Assembly (NCBI GenBank): GCA_003024175.1
Contig: MDYQ01000250.1
Location: forward strand, 1-64,000
DNA from: Planoprotostelium fungivorum
Lineage: Eukaryota > Evosea > Variosea > Cavosteliida > Cavosteliaceae
Reading direction: 5' to 3'
DNA length: 64,000 bases
Shown: positions 11,797 to 23,181 of the stretch, piece by piece
How the letters are laid out: each line of letters begins with the position of its first letter
How positions within the stretch are numbered: the first letter of the stretch is position 1
Notes under the pieces: model-generated
What the model was told of the DNA's origin: nothing
Seen by the model: the letters and a program-made list of their open reading frames with translations, nothing else
Databases searched by the model: none
Position numbers and translations under genes: made by a program

Positions 11797-13259
11797 GGTT
11801 ACTGGTAATGACCTTAGGCGAGTTGTTTGTGATGATGAATGTGATTCAAATATAGGCACTCGGTTGAACCTGTTTCCCTGAATTTCATCGACAAGATCGG
11901 CGAGCGCATCATCTCGATCAAAGGAGATGGGAAACGGAAAGAACGAAGAATCAGAGGATGAGTCGTCAGAAGATGTGACGGAGGACAGCTCTGAAGAGGT
12001 TTCGGAGGAGTCCGAAGAGTGGGACGAAGAGGTGAGAAGATGCGAAGAGAGGTGAGAGTGACCAGTTATCACACAGGAAGTGGAAGATGTCGATGATAAT
12101 CCAACGAATCAACCGTTGATAAGTCCGAGGCTTCCAGGTGAAATGAATGTGGAATCGAAGTATTGACTCTGTCAGCCTTGCAATTAGAAGATCATACTCA
12201 TATGAGACTCTCTCGATTGCAACAGCTGATGGACAGCGATCTTGTCTATTTCAGAGAGAACGAAACGAGAGATTTTTTGAAACTACAAGAATTGAACAAA
12301 GCTCTTGTCCATCACCTCAAAGTGATGCATCATCTCGATTCATCATCTCATTTTCTCAAAAGAGTTACCACAAATATGGAATGGATGTTCTGGAACAAGA
12401 GCACAGAAAGACGGCGGAGATGGGGAGGAACCTGCAGCGACAGAATCTTGCCGCCATCTCACAGCGGATCGCAAAAGCACAACAAGAGCTATCAAAGAAG
12501 AAATCGGCACAGAGCCAAGTGAGGCAGGAACAATACGACAAGTGGCAGAAGAGAAAAGATATGGAGAGGAAGGACAGGTTAGATGTACAGAAGAGGATGG
12601 CCGGTGTTGGTTTAGAACCCATCTCGTGAGCTCGTCATCGGCCGATGATTTTATTTCGATTTATTCTGGGACAGTCCACGTTTGCAAGGCGATGACGTTA
12701 CGAAGATGAAGAACCAATTGGGAGAGAAAGATCTTGAAATTAAGAAGCTGAAAGATGAAGTCAGGGCCTTGAAGAATGTGAGCGTGCTCGAAATCGAGAC
12801 AGGATGTTGACGTTGAAAGGTCCAACGAATACAAGGGAGAGCTCTGAAGACGATGGATGTAGAACAACAACACCTTCCTAAGGCACTGCACGATATGGCA
12901 GAGGAAAATTCATCGCTGAAGGTGAGAGATGAGAGAGGATGGAACGTTTGTAACTGTGAAAAGGAAAAATTACACAAGCTGAAGCATCAAGCTGCGAAGG
13001 ACCAAAAGTTGATCATCGATCAACATGAGATCATCTCCAAGTTGAAGTCACAGCTCAACGTGAATCGAGGTGATGACGTGAAAGACACACCACTCGATGG
13101 TGACCGGTGGACGGAGGTGATGGATCATCGCCACTGCATCATGGCTCATTGTCCATTCAGGATTGCAACGGGGATGGATTAGAGAGAGACAATCGAAAGA
13201 AGGAGAGAGCGAGAAGTGTACAGGCACCGAAGAGTTCGCGAATAAATGCTTGGAAGTGA
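11786..13259 (+). CDS. Coiled-coil protein with acidic N-terminal region
   Basis: Function unknown. The ATG at 11786 begins MRLRVTGNDLRRVV. A 33-base intron (11863-11895, GT...AG) joins to SASASSRSKEMGNG and an acidic Ser/Glu run (EDSSEEVSEESEEWDEE near 11970-12030). Long heptad-like helices follow (SRLQQLMDSDLVYFREN near 12210, EQEHRKTAEMGRNLQRQ near 12400, DEVRALKN near 12765, KLIIDQHEIISKLKSQL near 13010-13060). An intron from 12628 to 12672 removes an apparent stop, so the stretches on both sides form one gene. The C-terminus is basic (RKKERARSVQAPKSSR). A scaffold or cytoskeletal role is likely. Lebercilin-type ciliary proteins were considered but the match is weak. If the IR-associated ATG is not used, translation could start at 11926. 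Confidence 0.6.
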
Positions 13260-13407
13260 ATCGACTTCTTCACGAGAGATCGTGATGTCTATCTAAGAGG
13301 TCATGGTGTCTGCATCGAAGATCATCACGTCTGTGTGTGGTAAAATGATTTAGACTTTTATTCCTACCTCAATTGAAACCGTATCATATTTTACATAATC
13401 CACAGAG

Positions 13408-15386
13408 ATGGAGGAGACGAAAGCGACACAACATGTGAAGCGGATGAGTGAGAGTACGAAGGGAGGAGCGGACAAACAAGTGAAGACGGTAGTGACCGTT
13501 TTAGAGGAAGACGACAGACCGATCTACATCTATTCGCCAGAGGTGAGGAATTTGAATGCGGTTTAGATGAATGACGATATTAGGTCGTCAAATTGTCAAC
13601 AAGATTACGAACAGATGGTGGAAGGGTGGATGATGTGATCCTCGTCTCTTCTGATCAATTTACAGAGCTCGATGGTTCACAGTCTAATACATTCGTATAA
13701 GATCTTGAACAAATATAGGTGAACATTGTCCAAATCGAGTGACGATTATCACAAATCTGATGTCAGATCAGAGTCGTATTGCCGTTGCCTCTATCCGATT
13801 CAGATCTAGAAGAATACCACAGTGACAGATACATACAATACATCAAGGACGGAGATCATCAACAGAATGCCATCACCAACGCCGAGTTTGGGTTAGACAT
13901 GGACTGCCCGACATTCCAAGGGTGAACATCTCTCCTCCACTCTCATCCCATCACACAATCACTCGTCATTGATCATGTATACAGGATGCACCGCTACGCA
14001 CAATTGGTCGCTGGAGGTTCTGTCCGTTGTGCTCGAGAGGTTATCGTCATCCATTATCTTCCATTTGATGTGAATCAAGGTCATCCGATTGGACAAGATG
14101 AGAAAACGAGAAGGAGGAGAAGCTCGCAGACCACCTCTCGCCGTTCACTGGGACGGTGGCCGTCACCACGCCAGATGGTGATGTGACATCCATCCTCCAT
14201 CTCGATGGCTCATCGTCTCTAGCGACGAAGCATCTGGCTTCTGTTACGTGCAAGACATCGCCTTGTGCATATTGAATCTCATGGAAGAATATGAGAGAGT
14301 TCTCTACGTTGGTGCGCTATCGATCTCGCTGATGATGATGAACGAGTACAGATCTGGACGTACATCACGGAGATGGAGTGGAAGAAGCTTTCTATTACAG
14401 CGATAGAGTGTTGACACTCTCCATACACAAGTATGCTCCTGGTTTCTTCCCCGGAACGGGGGATCAGAGCTCAACAGGTTCGTCACAGGCATCATCACAT
14501 CAGATCATCGTCATATCACCGTCACCATCGTCTTAATATACCATCGATCATTGTCCAGACGATTTCAATACAACCGAGATACTCAGTGACATAGACAACA
14601 TCATCACGAACAACATGAATACATCACGATGTCTCAACTGAACGAAAAAATAGGGTCAGGCAGCGGTGAGGGCTATAATATCCTTCTTCTCCTCTCTCCC
14701 TCTCTCTTTCTTTCACTCTCTTACGTATCAATATCCCCCTCTATGACGGAATGAATGGCCCCGCCTATCGAAATCTATTCGAAGAGGTGACATCATCACT
14801 GACCCATGTTCTTTAGATGTTCGTTCTCACATCACAAAGGTATCGTCTTCCGTTCTCAAACACTTTGATCCTCACGCCGTCGTCGTTCAATGGTGAAGAT
14901 GATGTCCATCTCCGAGCTCATACGACTCCAGTGGTGCAGATTGTCTCTCGTTCGACCCTCTCGGAGGTTTTAATTTGAACATCCACGACGTAGCACACTG
15001 TGTGTCTGTCTTAAGAAGTTGGTGTCTTCCTCTAATCATTTTGGGTGGCGGGGGGTGATTGAAGATGGAGGATGATACGACAGATGGAGATCTGATGCAA
15101 GAGACAGATACAACAACAGTAACACGGCCAGATGTTGGGCGAATCTAACGGCCAAGATGGTCGACATCACATTGGACAATGACATTCCAACCCATCACTT
15201 CTTCGAAAAGTATTCGCCAGATTTCCTCCTCTACGATGAGAAAGGTGAAGATGGAAGGTGATGTCGAGACGTCGTCTGATGAGGTGAACAGACGTGAAGC
15301 AGATGGAGAACAAGAACAGTAGAGAACACGTAGAGAAAGTCACACAGAACGCTCTCGCCATGATCGAGAAGTTGAAAATCGAATAA
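13408..15386 (+). CDS. Class I histone deacetylase, HDAC8-like
   Basis: Zn-dependent lysine deacetylase acting on histones or cohesin-type substrates. Exons give RPIYIYSPE near 13520, [13 protein letters not shown] near 13830, and [16 protein letters not shown] near 13900-14000. [13 protein letters not shown] carries the catalytic HH pair (near 14145-14175), and [15 protein letters not shown] follows near 14225. The next exon gives [15 protein letters not shown] with the metal ligands (near 14380), then [13 protein letters not shown], near 14755 INIPLYDG, and near 14930 [14 protein letters not shown] with the third metal ligand. GGGGY with the transition-state tyrosine precedes [10 protein letters not shown] near 15130. 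HDAC8 shares [16 protein letters not shown] and GGGGYNLANTARCW. The protein of roughly 400 residues ends MIEKLKIE. The stop TAA lies within GAATAAAAT. The gene converges with the Rab gene 125 bases downstream. Confidence 0.88.
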
Positions 15387-15510
15387 AATAAAAATCATTG
15401 TAGATCCTGAATAAAATAGAATAAAACACCCTCACTGCGCTTTTTTCATTTGACTTTTCTCTATCACTGTACAAGAACGAGTGAACATCCATCGGACGCC
15501 CTCTCATCTT

Positions 15511-16481
15511 CTACTGGCAACATGCCTTACCACCAGCCGCAGGCTTATCGTCCGGGTTGACTGTGTTGTTGCTCGGTTGTGGCTTCTCTGTGTCCATCAC
15601 GCGATGCTTGATCTCGCGGGCGAGGGAGATGAAGGCCTCTTCCACGTTGATCGAGTTCTTTGCACTGGTTTCCAAAAACCGAATCTTGTATTCGTCTGCC
15701 ATGGCCTTGCCTCTGGCTGTGTCGATGACCTGATGGAAAATGAGATGATGGAATTGGAGGCGGGGGTACCTTCTTGTCGACGAGGTCGCACTTGTTGCCG
15801 ATGAGGATCTTGTTGACGTTCTCTGATGCATGCTGCTCGATGTTTCTGATCCAGTTGCCCATGTTGGCGAAAGACTTGTCGTCGGTGACGTCGTATACCA
15901 ACAGGATACCCATGGCACCGCGGTAATATGCTGTTTTATATATCAGAGTCGATTCGGGATGAATAATGTTTCATGATATTTGGATTATGAAAAATGAGAG
16001 ATGTTTGTGTGACTTGGACATACCGGTGGTGATGGTGCGGAAGCGCTCCTGTCCTAGGAGAAGAGTGAGAAGTTCTGTCTGATGTCGATTTGTAAGAAAA
16101 TCACCTGCAGTATCCCAGATCTGTAACTTGATCTTCTTGCCCTCCAGATCTATTGTGCGAATCTTGAAATCGATTCTTTCGATGGGTCAGCTGCATTTCT
16201 TGGAGGAGGAAAAATGGAGATTAGATCTTGACTCACCCAATGGTAGTAATGAAGCTCGGGGTAAATGAATCGTCAGAGAAACGGAGGAGAAGACAACTTT
16301 TACCCACACCTGTGAGAGCTCATTTAGATAAAAGGTAACTGAATGGAAGGAGGGTTGGCGGATGAGCTGAGATGTCTTATAGAGTAGAGAAGTCTAAGAG
16401 AGACTCACCGCTGTCTCCGATCAAGAGGAGTTTAATGAGAAAGTCATAACCAGCATTTCTCGATGTTCCTGAAGAAGACAT
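15511..16481 (-). CDS. RAB8: Rab8/Sec4-type small GTPase
   Basis: GTPase of exocytic and plasma-membrane traffic. The start at 16481 reads [20 protein letters not shown], followed by the P loop GDSGVGKS split by an intron. The switch region lies near 16130-16290 with WDTAGQERF and [15 protein letters not shown] (near 15900). [16 protein letters not shown] and the NKCDL base motif lie near 15800-15860, and ETSAK lies near 15670. The C-terminus GGKACCQ has paired cysteines for geranylgeranylation. NWIRNIEEHAS and GNKCD are characteristic of the Rab8/10/13/Sec4 group, so the subfamily is likely but not proven. Its 3' end converges on the HDAC gene, and the 5' side shares a 550-base gap with ubiquilin. 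Confidence 0.93.
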
Positions 16482-17031
16482 GTGTTACTCTCTATGATTC
16501 AAAGATGTTGGTGTGGAGGTCGATCGGTTCGTTGGCTGTGTTCGGGTGATTGATGCCAGAGAATAAAATAAATGGCTCATTTTTTCCGCCGCAATCTTTC
16601 AGCAAAGCCTCCGTCTTCGTGGCACAAAGATGAAAGCAATCTCGTGTCACACGAACTAGTCTTTTTCTCTTCTATGCACCGCCTTCTAAAACTATTTAAG
16701 TATAGTGCGATCACTCGTTGTTCCATGTGATGCGTTTTATTCGTGCGAACTGAAGAGGCAGAGCTACGCGTCTGTTGGTCCTCTTGTATATCGATGCATA
16801 GTCTTTGTTCCTTCCATTCCAAAGCCTGTTCATTGAAGCTGAACCTCCCGTACACGAGACAACACGTCACTCTAGTTTTCTCATTGCAATGAAAAAGCTG
16901 TGACGAGTGCATCACAAACCGATCGTCATCAAGCCACACGGACCAGGATAAACAAATTCTCTGGCAACTAGTCGTCGAAACAATTACCGTACGTCCTGTC
17001 TGTATATATACAACATCACAATCACACAACA
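16482..17031. promoter_or_regulatory. Divergent promoter gap between Rab and ubiquilin
   Basis: 550 bases with no supported gene. TATATATA at 17003-17010 lies only 21 bases upstream of the ubiquilin ATG, so the transcript would start at or next to the start codon. A 151-codon minus-strand frame without ATG fills much of the gap but shows no domain. Confidence 0.5.
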
Positions 17032-19171
17032 ATGGGAGACATCAAAGTCAACATCAAATGCTCGACGGGTAGCACTTTCCCAGTCGAAGTCAATTTAGAC
17101 GTTACGGTGGCTCAATTTAAAGACATGTTGGCAGAGAAGGCATCGATTCCCGCCGCTCAACAGAGACTCATCTATTCGGGACACGTGTTAAAAGATTTTC
17201 AGACGCTGGCCAGCTATTGTGAGTGTCATTCCATCACATCACCACTCATCTTACCATTTTCGATTGACGTTATTCACAGCGATCAAAGATGGGAGCACGG
17301 TTCATCTTGTCAAGGGTGCCGCACAGCCATCGTCTCAACCCGCAGCTCAACCTGCATCCACTCCCACTCCAACACAGAGTCAACCACCTCTCAATTCTAA
17401 CCCATTCGGAGCTTTCGGTTCGATGGGTGAGAATTGCATTTCTATCCGTCACCGGACATGAGTTGGAGTGACACAGATGACAGGTGGACTGGGTGGACTG
17501 GGTGGATTGGGTGGACTGGGTGGAAACATGAACCAGCAGCAGATGCAACAACAGATGATGCAGAATCCAGCCATGATGCAGGAGATGATGAACTCACCCA
17601 TGGTCCAGAGCCTTCTGAGTAACCCCGAACTCGTCCGCAGCATCATCAACAGCAACCCTCAGATGAGAGAGATCATCGAGAGGAATCCCGAGGTATTTTA
17701 TTTCATTTTATTTCCATCGTCTCATCATCACACAGGTCGGCCACGCCTTGAATGATCCCGCGACGCTTCGTCAGACGTTCGAGATGGCGAGAAACCCTGA
17801 TCTCATGCGTGAGATGATGAGAAGCACCGATCGAGCCATGAGCAACATCGAGAGCCACCCAGAAGGCTTCAATCTATTGAGAAGGATGTATACCGACGTG
17901 CAGGAGCCTCTCATGAACGCCGCTACGGCGGGAAACCAGCCTGCCGCTGGGGCCAGCTCGTCTACAACGAGCCAACCCGCCTCGACCAATCCCAACACGG
18001 CTCCACTGCCCAACCCCTGGAATTCGGCGGGAAATTCACAACCCGCGGCCGCTCCATCTACAACGAGCCAGAACGCCAACCCCTTCGCCAACTTCAACCT
18101 CTTCGACGCAGCCGCCACGGGTGAGTACAGGCCAGCGTCACGAGATATTGAGATGGTTTCCAAGGCAATGTGAATCCAGCAGAAGGGCAGCAGACGGGAC
18201 AGAACGATGCCAATCCTTTTGCTTCTATGTTTGGAGCTCAAGGTATGGGTGGACTGGGAGGCATAGGTGGACTGGGAGGCATGGGAGGCATGGGTGGTAT
18301 GAACATGGATCCAGCACAGATGACTGCCATGCTACAGAACCCATTTGTACAGAACATGATGCAACAGATGTCTGCCAATCCACAATTGCTGCAATCGGTG
18401 AGTCCCATTTTATTCGATTTTATTTCGTCATCGTGATCGTCGATCTCGGATGTTCGTGACAAATAAAATCAAATAAAATCGAATAAAACATATCACGCGC
18501 TCACATCTTCAGATCATCCAGAGTAATCCCACGCTAGCAAACAACCCACAGATGCAATCTCTCATCAACAACCCACAATTGGTACAGACACTCTTTGACC
18601 CAACCACGCTGAACGCCATGTTGCATCTACAACAAGCCTTCGGAGGCATGGGAAATATGAACGCAGGAGGTAGTTCTTTCATCTACAACGAGCCAAGAGA
18701 AATGTCGTACTCAATTTCGCAGGTCAAACGGGTCAACCCGCGCCGGCGGCGGGAGCTGGAGGAAATTTCAACGACTTTTCTAGCATGTTCAACATGATGA
18801 ACATGTTTGGAGGTGCAGGAGGAGTTCCACCACCCCAACAATCTCAGCAACGTGAGTTCTATCATGATCATCATCGTGATCATTATCATCACCTCACACC
18901 GATCATGATCACCGTCACGCTCTCGAACGGATCACCATCATCACGATCATCCCACCGATCACGATCATCATCATCATCACGATCATCATCATCATCACGA
19001 CCATGAAGATGTGAATCTTACTTAGACACAGCACCGCGGGAGAGATGGGCCAACCAATTGAGCCAGCTGAGCGAAATGGGATTCGTGGATGTAGAGTCCA
19101 ACATCAGGGCATTAGAGGCAACGTACGGAAATGTTCAGGCAGCGATAGAGAGATTACTCAGTGGTTTATAA
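17032..19171 (+). CDS. Ubiquilin (UBL-STI1-UBA shuttle)
   Basis: Carries ubiquitinated clients to the proteasome. Exon 1 begins [16 protein letters not shown], a ubiquitin-like domain through [14 protein letters not shown] (17032-17220) and TVHLVKG (near 17310). A Pro/Gln linker and a Gly-Leu-Gly run (near 17480-17525) precede STI1 repeats: [20 protein letters not shown] (near 17560), then [19 protein letters not shown], and a second set near 18310-18590 ([24 protein letters not shown]). The last exon holds a UBA domain near 19045-19171 ([19 protein letters not shown], then [10 protein letters not shown]). Domain order and length (about 500 residues) are typical. The introns carry ATTTTATTTC motifs, one of which forms an inverted repeat. 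Confidence 0.95.
18407..18489. repeat. AT-rich inverted repeat inside a ubiquilin intron
   Basis: ATTTTATTCGATTTTATTT at 18407-18425 is matched by its reverse complement at 18471-18489 in 18 of 19 bases. The two arms sit near opposite ends of the same intron, so the pre-mRNA could fold and bring the splice sites together. Confidence 0.75.
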
Positions 19172-19657
19172 AAGATCGAAACAAGCGTCTCCCTCTCATC
19201 ATCAGATAATCATGATGTAAATCTACACCTATCATCAGCATCGTCATCAGCGATGAAAAAGAGAGATCGTCGCGATCACGATCGATGATGTCCGGAATTG
19301 AGATTTTCCTTGGTTTATTTTCCCACGTCTGTAGATGTCCCAACCTGTTGAGCTCTTTACAACGAATGGTATCTGAAGTTGTGGCTTGGCGAGCGTCTCA
19401 GATCGTTACCTCGTCACCTTTGGAGGTGATGCCGGGAAGTCAAACTGTCTCGATGATCTGTGGCTCTACGATACGAAAAAATTGCTGTGGAAGAGGATCG
19501 AACCCACGACCCCTAGGCCAAGCCCCAGGGCGTTCAGCCGCTTCGTAGCATGGTGATGATCGGACATCATATGGAGCTCACACCATCAGGAACGGAGGCT
19601 TGCTGGTGCCTGGCGGCCTCACCATATCATCCGTTCCTGTGTGTGACTTGTGGTTTC
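19172..19657. other. Intergenic gap with a tRNA-like unit
   Basis: This lies between the ubiquilin stop and the LRR receptor 3' end. It starts with GATC/ATCATC-rich low-complexity sequence and contains the tRNA-like unit near 19480-19550. No coding region is supported. Confidence 0.5.
19478..19550 (-). ncRNA. Degenerate tRNA-like Pol III unit
   Basis: The minus strand has an A-box-like GGCTGAACGC, a B-box-like GGTTCGATCC, and TTTTTT just after the CCACAGCA end, the spacing expected of a Pol III gene. The acceptor ends (GCTACG against CACAGC) mispair at two or more positions, the T stem is weak, and no clean 7-base anticodon loop forms. It is best read as a tRNA pseudogene or a tRNA-derived short element. 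Confidence 0.35.
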
Positions 19658-22600
19658 TCAAATTGGAAGTCTTGCGCATCCCGCTATGGCATCGGATAGC
19701 TTCTTGTCCATGGACTCTTCTATCACAAAATAGACTTCCTTGTCGTTTGTTTCTGCGTTGTACAAGTGATGGTTGTATGTGTACATCGTCCACAGCAGCA
19801 CACCTATACTGTAGACGTGCCCGCTGTCGTTATATCGCTTTTCTCGCACGATTTCTGGTGCCTGTACTCTTCAGTCGACTGTCAATTGAACTTACGATCT
19901 CACCATGTGTAATTCATTCTCTCGATTCACGTAGGATGTGTCTTGATGTACGATGCAAGAGAGTCCTTGTATCTTCACATCCATCGTCTCTCCTTCCATG
20001 ACAAAGATCTACTCATATTCAGCTCTCTTCTACTAAGTCTAAATGAAGGAGGTATTGACCTTCTTGGGTACGACGAGAGTGTGGAACATGCCCATGGATG
20101 AGATATATGACAGTCCTCTGGTCACTCCTCTTCCTCTACCCTATCGTTATCATCTCTAATCTCTCTCGTTACTATCACTCACATAGATAGCATCGTTTCC
20201 ACGCTCAGTTGAGAGTGAGTGGACAGATATTTGTCTAAAGTATTACCTGCCATCCATTCCATCACGATATAATGTTCTATCCTATTTCAGTCTCCATCTC
20301 TCGTTCTCTCTTCACCTGTGACATTGCAACCGAGATACTGTACTATGTTTGGATGATGCACTCTCTGTCTTTCGTTCAGTTGAAATCCAAACAAGAAAAC
20401 ATTCTCTCACCTTCAGCACTTCCATCTCTCTCAACACATCCATGTTCTGCAGTCTTTTGATCGCCACACTCGTTATCTCCTTGTACGTACCCCTCCACAC
20501 TTCTCCACGCCCTTCATCTGCTATCTTCTCATCGAATACGATTCCATCCGGGCTCATCACGGTTATCAGTTCAACTTCTTCTCCTTCCTGCGCCGTACAA
20601 TCAATATGTCATGCAGATCGAACGTATAATCTCACCCTCCTATGTCGATGGTTGAGGAGATATATCAGGACAGAGAGAATGAGAATGAGGATGATGCTGC
20701 CACCGACACAGCAGACCACGATGATGATGAGCGTCGTTTGATTATTCGATGTCGGTACTGGAGGGGCCACGGGTTGCATTGTGATGGAGAAATTGGTGAG
20801 GTGATCAGATTGACAGATGGTTACGTTTCCTTCTATGATGGGTGTACGTCCATCGTTGGACCATTGTGAGTGAGACTCGTTCCAGTATTGACAAACAGCT
20901 TCTGTTTGTATGTCATCATCTCGTGAAGCAGATATGAATTGTTTGAAGAATGAATGATGACGATTGAGTGATGGTGGATGGATGAGTGATGTCGAATGGA
21001 CGATGATGACCGATCGATGATGATGATGGATGAGTGACGACAGATGAATGATGAGATATTTTTAGGAAATAGCTCACGGTAGCCTGGAAGTACAAACTTA
21101 TAATCGATGATACCAATTGATATGTTGATCATCTCCCTTACACCTTCCACCTCTATTTCTCTTCCTTCGGCATATAAACTCACTCCCACCACATCGCTGT
21201 ATCTGTCTTGACTCTCACAACCTACCCTCACATGGTCTGATTCGTCATGGAAGCAAAAGGGTCAAATGAAAGAGAAGATAACGCCACCGAAACTATCCTG
21301 TATGAATACCCGTTCACAATTCCAATCGATGAGATGACTCACCTCTTCTCGAATTGAAATCGAGAGCTGATGCCGGAAACGACACGCTGATGGAACCTTT
21401 CGTGAAGCCGCTCTGGATTCTCTCTCCATCGCTCTTATCAAACGTCTCCAACTTGACTGACGCATTCTGTGTCATGTACTCGAACGTGGAAGTGTTGCGC
21501 AGTAATGCGATTATGACTGCTGATATCGCTCTCGTCGTCTGCATCGATCATCCTTTTGATCATGTGATTCTCTCACCTCATCACGATGTCGAAGTGCATC
21601 ATCGATGATGACCTGTCGTATTCTAAATGCATTGATCTCCTTGAAAGTCTCCTCACCTGAGCTTGATTCTCTGATATCAACGTCTCGTTGTAGTACAGTT
21701 GATCGATATCACACGGAAGGTAATCGATGTAGCAGAGTGGTGATACCCTCAGAATCGGATAACAAGGAAAGAGGTTGTGGCGTAAATCACATGATCCGTT
21801 CACATCGACGCGCCCCATCGAAGTTAAATTGTTGTGATCCAGGTACAACTCTCGTAAAGGGGGATAGATAGGCATTCTCGATAATGCGCTACCTTTGAAT
21901 CGATTATTCTCCAAATGTAAGATGGTCAAATTCTGCAGATTGATCAAGAAATCCAGTGAGGAGACATTCTTCGATGAAGTCTGGCAGTTTGTTTCTGCAT
22001 CATTTGTCACTCACACACATGAGAGAGACGAACAAACACCTTGGACCAATCGGTTGTTCTGCAACTTCACCTCCACGGTAGATTGGAGAGATTTCACTGT
22101 ACAGGGTACAGACCCATCCAATCGATTGTCGTTCAAGTGGAGGTACTTGAGAGAGACGAGGGATCCTATTGAAGATGGTACGGATCCAGCCAATTGTTTG
22201 TTACTCAAATCGAGGACTTGAAGGGAAAAGAGAGAACTGATGTCGGGTATGGTTCCGGTGAGCCTGTTGTTGGCGAGATCGAGTTTCGTGAGATTCTTTA
22301 GATTTCCGATTGCGGGGGGGATCGATCCGGTGAATCCGTTGTCAGAGAGGAGAAGTGATCGGAGGTAGGAGAGGTTACCCAAGGTGGAGGGTATGAACTC
22401 GTTCAAGTTGTTGTTGGAGAGATCGAGGAGGGTTAGATTGGTGAGATTACCGATGGAGGGGGGTATGCTTCCCCTCAACTCCTTCCCGTTGAGAATGATT
22501 TGTGTGGGATAATTGTTCTCACATATCACGGTTTTGTTGTTACAGAACTAGAAGAGGTTTCAGATGGACGGTGCTGATTGAGAGAATGCCGGAATCGCTT

Positions 22601-22748
22601 ACCTCGGATGGAATTAGATGCTCCCATCACCTAAGCCCAATGTGCTCCAGATGCGGTTCATTGTGTCCGCAAGATCGACTGTGCATTCGTGTGGTACTAC
22701 GAGGAAGATACAGAAGGTGAGAACGATTCGAGAGACGGAAAGACTCAT
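19658..22748 (-). CDS. LRR receptor with TM segment and kinase-like domain
   Basis: The start at 22748 is a signal peptide (MSLSVSRIVLTFCIFLVV). Plant-style leucine-rich repeats fill 22010-22500 (GSIPPSIGNLTNLTLLDLSN repeated with variations) and more lie near 21750-21990. An extracellular stretch lies near 21350-21540. A transmembrane helix is near 20690-20760 (TLIIIVVCCVGGSIILILIL). The kinase-like part starts with GRGEVWRGTYKEITSVAIKR near 20480-20540, keeping the VAIK lysine. The catalytic loop reads IVHQDTSYVN near 19930 (HRD changed to HQD), and the next exon begins QAPEIVREKRYND, so no DFG segment is found between them. SIGVLLWTMYT follows. It may sense ligands and act as a pseudokinase scaffold. 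The C-lobe stops early at LPI (19658), and a further 3' exon is possible. Confidence 0.78.
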
Positions 22749-23035
22749 TATCCTTGTGGTTTGGGTTGATGGAAGAACGCTGATAGGCAGCTGATGACTC
22801 GGTGTTTGACAGTTTGCGTCAGCAATCAGCCTTTCAATTAATTGAACGAATATGTTCCGCTGTGCGGGGGTTAGTAAACAGGTATTAATACAACTGCGAT
22901 GACCGCTCTGTTCAAACATAATGCAGGGTGTTCAATTCAACTTGCCTCTTCTTTTCCTACCGTCCTAACCGCGTCACTTGTGTGGGTTCGAAACCGCATC
23001 AACGATCGATGGACTAAAGATCAACAAAAATGTTT
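22749..23035. promoter_or_regulatory. Upstream region of the LRR receptor
   Basis: No gene seen. It presumably holds the LRR gene promoter and the 3' flank of the gene ending at 23120. The right part grades into an AT-rich foldback element. Confidence 0.4.
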
Positions 23036-23181
23036 ATGTATTGTCCAGCGGGTTTGTTTTCATAACCTTTAAATTTTTCACGTTAACAAACCGAGTTGCT
23101 AATAGCAACAGGCACGATATCAACCGTGTTTTTGTGTACTAATTTTAAATGGTTTGAAAACGACCCCGCTGGACAATACAT
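23036..23181. mobile_element. 146-bp foldback element, MITE-like
   Basis: The ends ATGTATTGTCCAGCGGG (23036-23052) and its exact reverse complement (23165-23181) flank a 112-base interior. Homology continues inward imperfectly (GTTTGTTTTCATAACC against GTCGTTTTCAAACC). The arms from TTGTCC inward are bordered by TA on both sides, which fits a TA target duplication as made by Tc1/mariner-type elements. It has no coding capacity. Its right part overlaps the last codons and stop of the gene at 23120-23977. Confidence 0.6.

Noticed and set aside
12655-13259. A separate second coiled-coil gene
   Set aside because: A canonical GTGAG...ACAG intron at 12628-12672 joins it in frame to the upstream coiled-coil gene.
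16577-17032. 151-codon minus-strand open frame between Rab and ubiquilin
   Set aside because: No ATG start, no domain, odd composition and it lies across the promoter gap; likely chance.
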